Positions 12,144 through 13,650 of a stretch of DNA of 13,650 nt are shown here, piece by piece. The translations under genes and the position numbers were made by a program. Origin of the DNA: CSP1-1 sp035620615 (lineage in GTDB: Archaea; Thermoproteota; Nitrososphaeria; Nitrososphaerales; Nitrosopumilaceae); NCBI GenBank assembly GCA_035620615.1, contig DASPGM010000019.1:1-13650 (forward strand), in the 5' to 3' direction. The notes below the pieces were generated by a model, which had not been told where the DNA came from, searched no databases, and saw only the letters and a program-made list of their open reading frames with translations. Numbering within the stretch: the first letter of the stretch is position 1; each line of letters starts with the position of its first letter.

Positions 12144-12962
12144 TTATTTTTGATTTATCTGATTACAGTTAAAACAAAGAATGTGCAGACTTTTTCTTGC
12201 AAGCTCAGGCTCTGAGATATATTTTTCCCATGATGATACAGAGCCTCCTCTTTGACCATAATCAAAAGATTCTTCATCATCAACATGTCCAAATCCTAAA
12301 GCTCGTTCATCTTCAAATCCACAATTAGAGCATCTCTTTCCTCCCAGAATTTTAAATAATTTTGTTCTTAATGTAGAATAAAACAGATCAGAATCATCAG
12401 AATTATACTTGTTTTTCCTTTTTTGATTAACAAAATCATTTGGTTTGTTGAATCTATTTTTTCTAAAACTATCTCTACTATGAATTGGGGTTCTATCTTT
12501 TTCAAACCTGCTCCTAGTATTTTGTCCATACCTTGAATCACTATCAGAGTTTCTGTCGAATCTTGAACCTCTGTCAGAATCTCTTTCATATCTTGAACCT
12601 CTATCGGTTCTGTTAAATCTTGAATCACTTCTTTCTTGTGGTTTATGATCCTGAAAACAATCTCTACAATAAACTGGTCGGCTATCTTTTGGTTTGAATG
12701 GAATCACACAATCGTTTCCACAATCCGCACAAACCACATTTGTTCTTTGCATTCGTGTGCCTTCGTCTGACTCTCTTCTAAAACTAGAGCCTCCACCATA
12801 TCTAGAGCCTTCACTGGAATCTCTACCATATCTAGAGCCTTCACCGGAATCTCTACCATATCTAGAACCTGATGTTCTTGAACCACGTTGACCTTTTTGG
12901 GTTCTATCATTTCTGGGATATCTATCAGACCTTTTTCCAAATCTTTCTTTACGAAACTCCAT
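12144..12962 (-). CDS. Arg/Ser/Gly-rich zinc-ribbon protein with HNH-like C-terminus
   Basis: The 272-aa basic protein has mostly disordered sequence with two folded islands. Residues 1-75 and 107-190 are rich in R, S, G, D and Y, with decapeptide units of the type GSRYGRDSSE. Residues about 74-106 are a zinc ribbon: CADC (78-81), then PFKPKDSRPVYCRDCF (CxxC 99-102), a type found in archaeal and candidate-phyla proteins. Residues about 208-268 resemble an HNH/treble-clef domain: CSNC (211-214), 'ERALGFGHVDDEES' and 'LCFNCNQI' (263-266). The usual Asp-His is Gly-His here, so nuclease activity is doubtful. The composition suggests RNA or DNA binding, perhaps condensate-forming like eukaryotic RGG/SR proteins (inference). 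It is divergent from the 53-aa gene across a repeat-rich promoter region. Confidence 0.75.
   Translation of the reverse strand: MEFRKERFGKRSDRYPRNDRTQKGQRGSRTSGSRYGRDSGEGSRYGRDSSEGSRYGGGSSFRRESDEGTRMQRTNVVCADCGNDCVIPFKPKDSRPVYCRDCFQDHKPQERSDSRFNRTDRGSRYERDSDRGSRFDRNSDSDSRYGQNTRSRFEKDRTPIHSRDSFRKNRFNKPNDFVNQKRKNKYNSDDSDLFYSTLRTKLFKILGGKRCSNCGFEDERALGFGHVDDEESFDYGQRGGSVSSWEKYISEPELARKSLHILCFNCNQINQK
12531..12627 (-). repeat. Coding tandem repeat array 2 (SRY/F-RDSD units)
   Basis: About three imperfect 27-30-bp units encode RGSRYERDSD, RGSRFDRNSD and SDSRYG. They share the coding theme of the array at 12784-12870 but are more diverged. Confidence 0.6.
12784..12870 (-). repeat. Coding tandem repeat array 1 (GSRYGRDSSE units)
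   Basis: Two 30-bp units (12801-12830 and 12831-12860) differ at one base. Partial units flank them on both sides. Near identity, including third positions, indicates recent slippage or unequal exchange, so copy number may vary between strains. Confidence 0.75.
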
Positions 12963-12995
12963 CTATTATCATTTAAAATTAGATCCATAAGAATT

Positions 12996-13108
12996 ATTAT
13001 GATTTTTAAACACCAAATTCTCTATATCAGGCATAGTCAGGCAATTGAGGTTTTTAAAATCATAATCTTTGGATAAAAAATTTGCCTGATAAGAAAAGTA
13101 TATTTTAA
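12996..13108. promoter_or_regulatory. Divergent promoter region with nested repeats
   Basis: ATTATGATTTT (12996-13006) and AAAATCATAAT (13056-13066) are an 11-bp perfect inverted repeat. Each arm sits in an A/T-rich TTTAAA-type box pointing outward, so the two divergent promoters look alike. Between and beyond them are three copies of a heptamer: TCAGGCA at 13027-13033 and 13037-13043 (10 bp apart, one helical turn) and its complement TGCCTGA at 13083-13089. A further TATA-like box (13099-13107) lies about 29 bp before the ATG at 13133. This suggests coordinated control of the zinc-ribbon protein and the 53-aa protein. Confidence 0.5.
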
Positions 13109-13132
13109 CTCTGAATAAAAAATATCTTGAAA

Positions 13133-13294
13133 ATGAATCTAGATGTTGATGAATCTAAAAAAGAGGAGATTGGCAAAGTAATTGCAAGTGCCGACAGCCC
13201 AGTAGGAATTGATGCTAAAAAAACACACATTATCATTATTAACAAATTAATTGAAATTGAAAAACGACTAGCAAAACTTGAAGAAAAACATTAG
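13133..13294 (+). CDS. 53-aa small acidic/helical protein
   Basis: A complete ATG-TAG frame encodes MNLDVDESKKEEIGKVIASA followed by SPVGIDAKKTHIIIINKLIE and a charged helix ending RLAKLEEKH. The C-terminal 20 residues have a heptad-like I/L spacing and could form a short coiled coil, so dimerisation is likely. A TATA-like TATATTTTA (13099-13107) lies about 29 bp upstream, consistent with a nearly leaderless mRNA. No domain is recognised. It is divergent from the R/S/G-rich zinc-ribbon gene and shares its repeat-rich intergenic region. Confidence 0.6.
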   Translation: MNLDVDESKKEEIGKVIASADSPVGIDAKKTHIIIINKLIEIEKRLAKLEEKH

Positions 13295-13315
13295 CTGAAA
13301 ACTCGCAAAACTAGC

Positions 13316-13349
13316 TTACTAGGAATAATGAATTATTGTTGCCTAGTAA
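13316..13349 (+). terminator. Stem-loop after the 53-aa gene
   Basis: TTACTAGG (13316-13323) pairs with CCTAGTAA (13342-13349), and AATAAT (13324-13329) with ATTATT (13332-13337), with GTTG bulged. It lies 21 bp after the stop and before a convergent gene. No T-run follows, so a non-terminator role such as mRNA stability is possible. Confidence 0.4.
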
Positions 13350-13401
13350 ACACATGAAAGTAAATGAATACGAGCCAGAAGATACAAAATTACTCTAAAA
13401 A

Positions 13402-13650
13402 CTAAGTGTTTTTAGGATTATCGGGATAATCTGACTTGGGATGTCCGGGACCGACCATGTCTTCAGGCCTTACGTCTTGATCCCAATGCCCTCTTGCTCC
13501 CTTTACTAGCGCTGCAATTCCTGCACCAACTAGGCCCATCACTAGTCCAGAAAACATCATTTTGTCTTGTAGCTTTGTTTCACACTCTATAGGTACTGGA
13601 GGGGAATCATCAAAATATTCATAGCAATTCCCAAACTCTTGAGCCTGAAT
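13402..13650 (-). CDS. Partial small membrane protein, runs off right edge
   Basis: The minus-strand frame is open from the window edge to a TAG at 13402-13404, giving at least 82 residues with no start needed inside the window. It shows an aromatic/acidic segment with two cysteines (EFGNCYEYFDD, VPIECETKLQD), one glycine-rich TM helix (MMFSGLVMGLVGAGIAALVKG) and a polar tail with GHWDQD, MVGPGHPKSDYPDNPKNT. The codon use and lack of stops support a real gene. The N-terminus lies outside the window, so a signal peptide or extra TM helix cannot be judged. Two perfect 7-bp palindrome arms (GATTATC 13416-13422, GATAATC 13425-13431) fall in its last codons. No family is recognised. Confidence 0.65.
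   Translation of the reverse strand: MQAQEFGNCYEYFDDSPPVPIECETKLQDKMMFSGLVMGLVGAGIAALVKGARGHWDQDVRPEDMVGPGHPKSDYPDNPKNT

Noticed and set aside
12694..12891. Plus-strand frame with repeated LPYLEP units
   Set aside because: The repetition only mirrors the tandem coding repeats of the minus-strand R/S/G-rich gene.
13354..13398. 14-codon ATG-TAA frame (MKVNEYEPEDTKLL)
   Set aside because: Too short to separate from chance, with no promoter signal close by other than the stem-loop of the preceding gene.
1..13650. tRNA, rRNA, CRISPR array, insertion sequence or prophage genes
   Set aside because: No cloverleaf, rRNA-like conserved block, regularly spaced repeat-spacer array, transposase or integrase motif was seen on either strand.

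Overview
The window looks like chromosome from an ammonia-oxidising thaumarchaeon (Nitrososphaerota, Nitrosopumilus/Nitrosarchaeum-like). The evidence is AT-rich DNA, short mostly leaderless genes with a TATA-like box about 24-29 bp before the start codon, GTG/TTG starts, a Dps-type ferritin, a FilR1-type archaeal regulator, and secreted proteins carrying the 'WIKNNAGWWA' C-terminal repeat I associate with this group. No rRNA, tRNA, CRISPR array, transposase or phage gene was seen.

Left part (1-2760): a secreted matrixin-like metalloprotease is followed by a compact module, a 4-TM membrane protein divergent from an ArsR regulator overlapping an SRPBCC/AHSA1 protein. Three same-orientation copies of an unnamed intergenic repeat of about 50-75 bp lie before the protease, between protease and module, and directly after the module, so both units are bracketed by direct repeats.

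Middle (2765-8430): a minus-strand secreted protein has calcium-binding thrombospondin-3-like repeats, an HExxH motif and about six paired-cysteine repeats. Then come Dps, a 43-aa zinc-ribbon protein, a three-module secreted protein, a 49-aa membrane peptide behind a clear inverted-repeat operator, a FilR1-type regulator, a DUF2061 membrane protein and a 69-aa hypothetical protein.

Right part (8525-13650): a TrkH-type potassium channel subunit with a fused N-terminal CBS pair is divergent from a secreted protein with two C-terminal WIKNNAGWW repeats. Next is a minus-strand Arg/Ser/Gly/Tyr-rich protein with a zinc ribbon and a degenerate HNH-like domain. It is divergent from a 53-aa protein across an intergenic region containing nested repeats. 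A partial small membrane protein runs off the right edge.

Overall this is an accessory/housekeeping mix of envelope proteins, ion and stress homeostasis genes and small local regulators. The points most worth following up are the dispersed repeat that brackets cassettes, the Cys-paired HExxH protein, the low-complexity zinc-ribbon/HNH-like protein, and several unusually clean intergenic palindromes.
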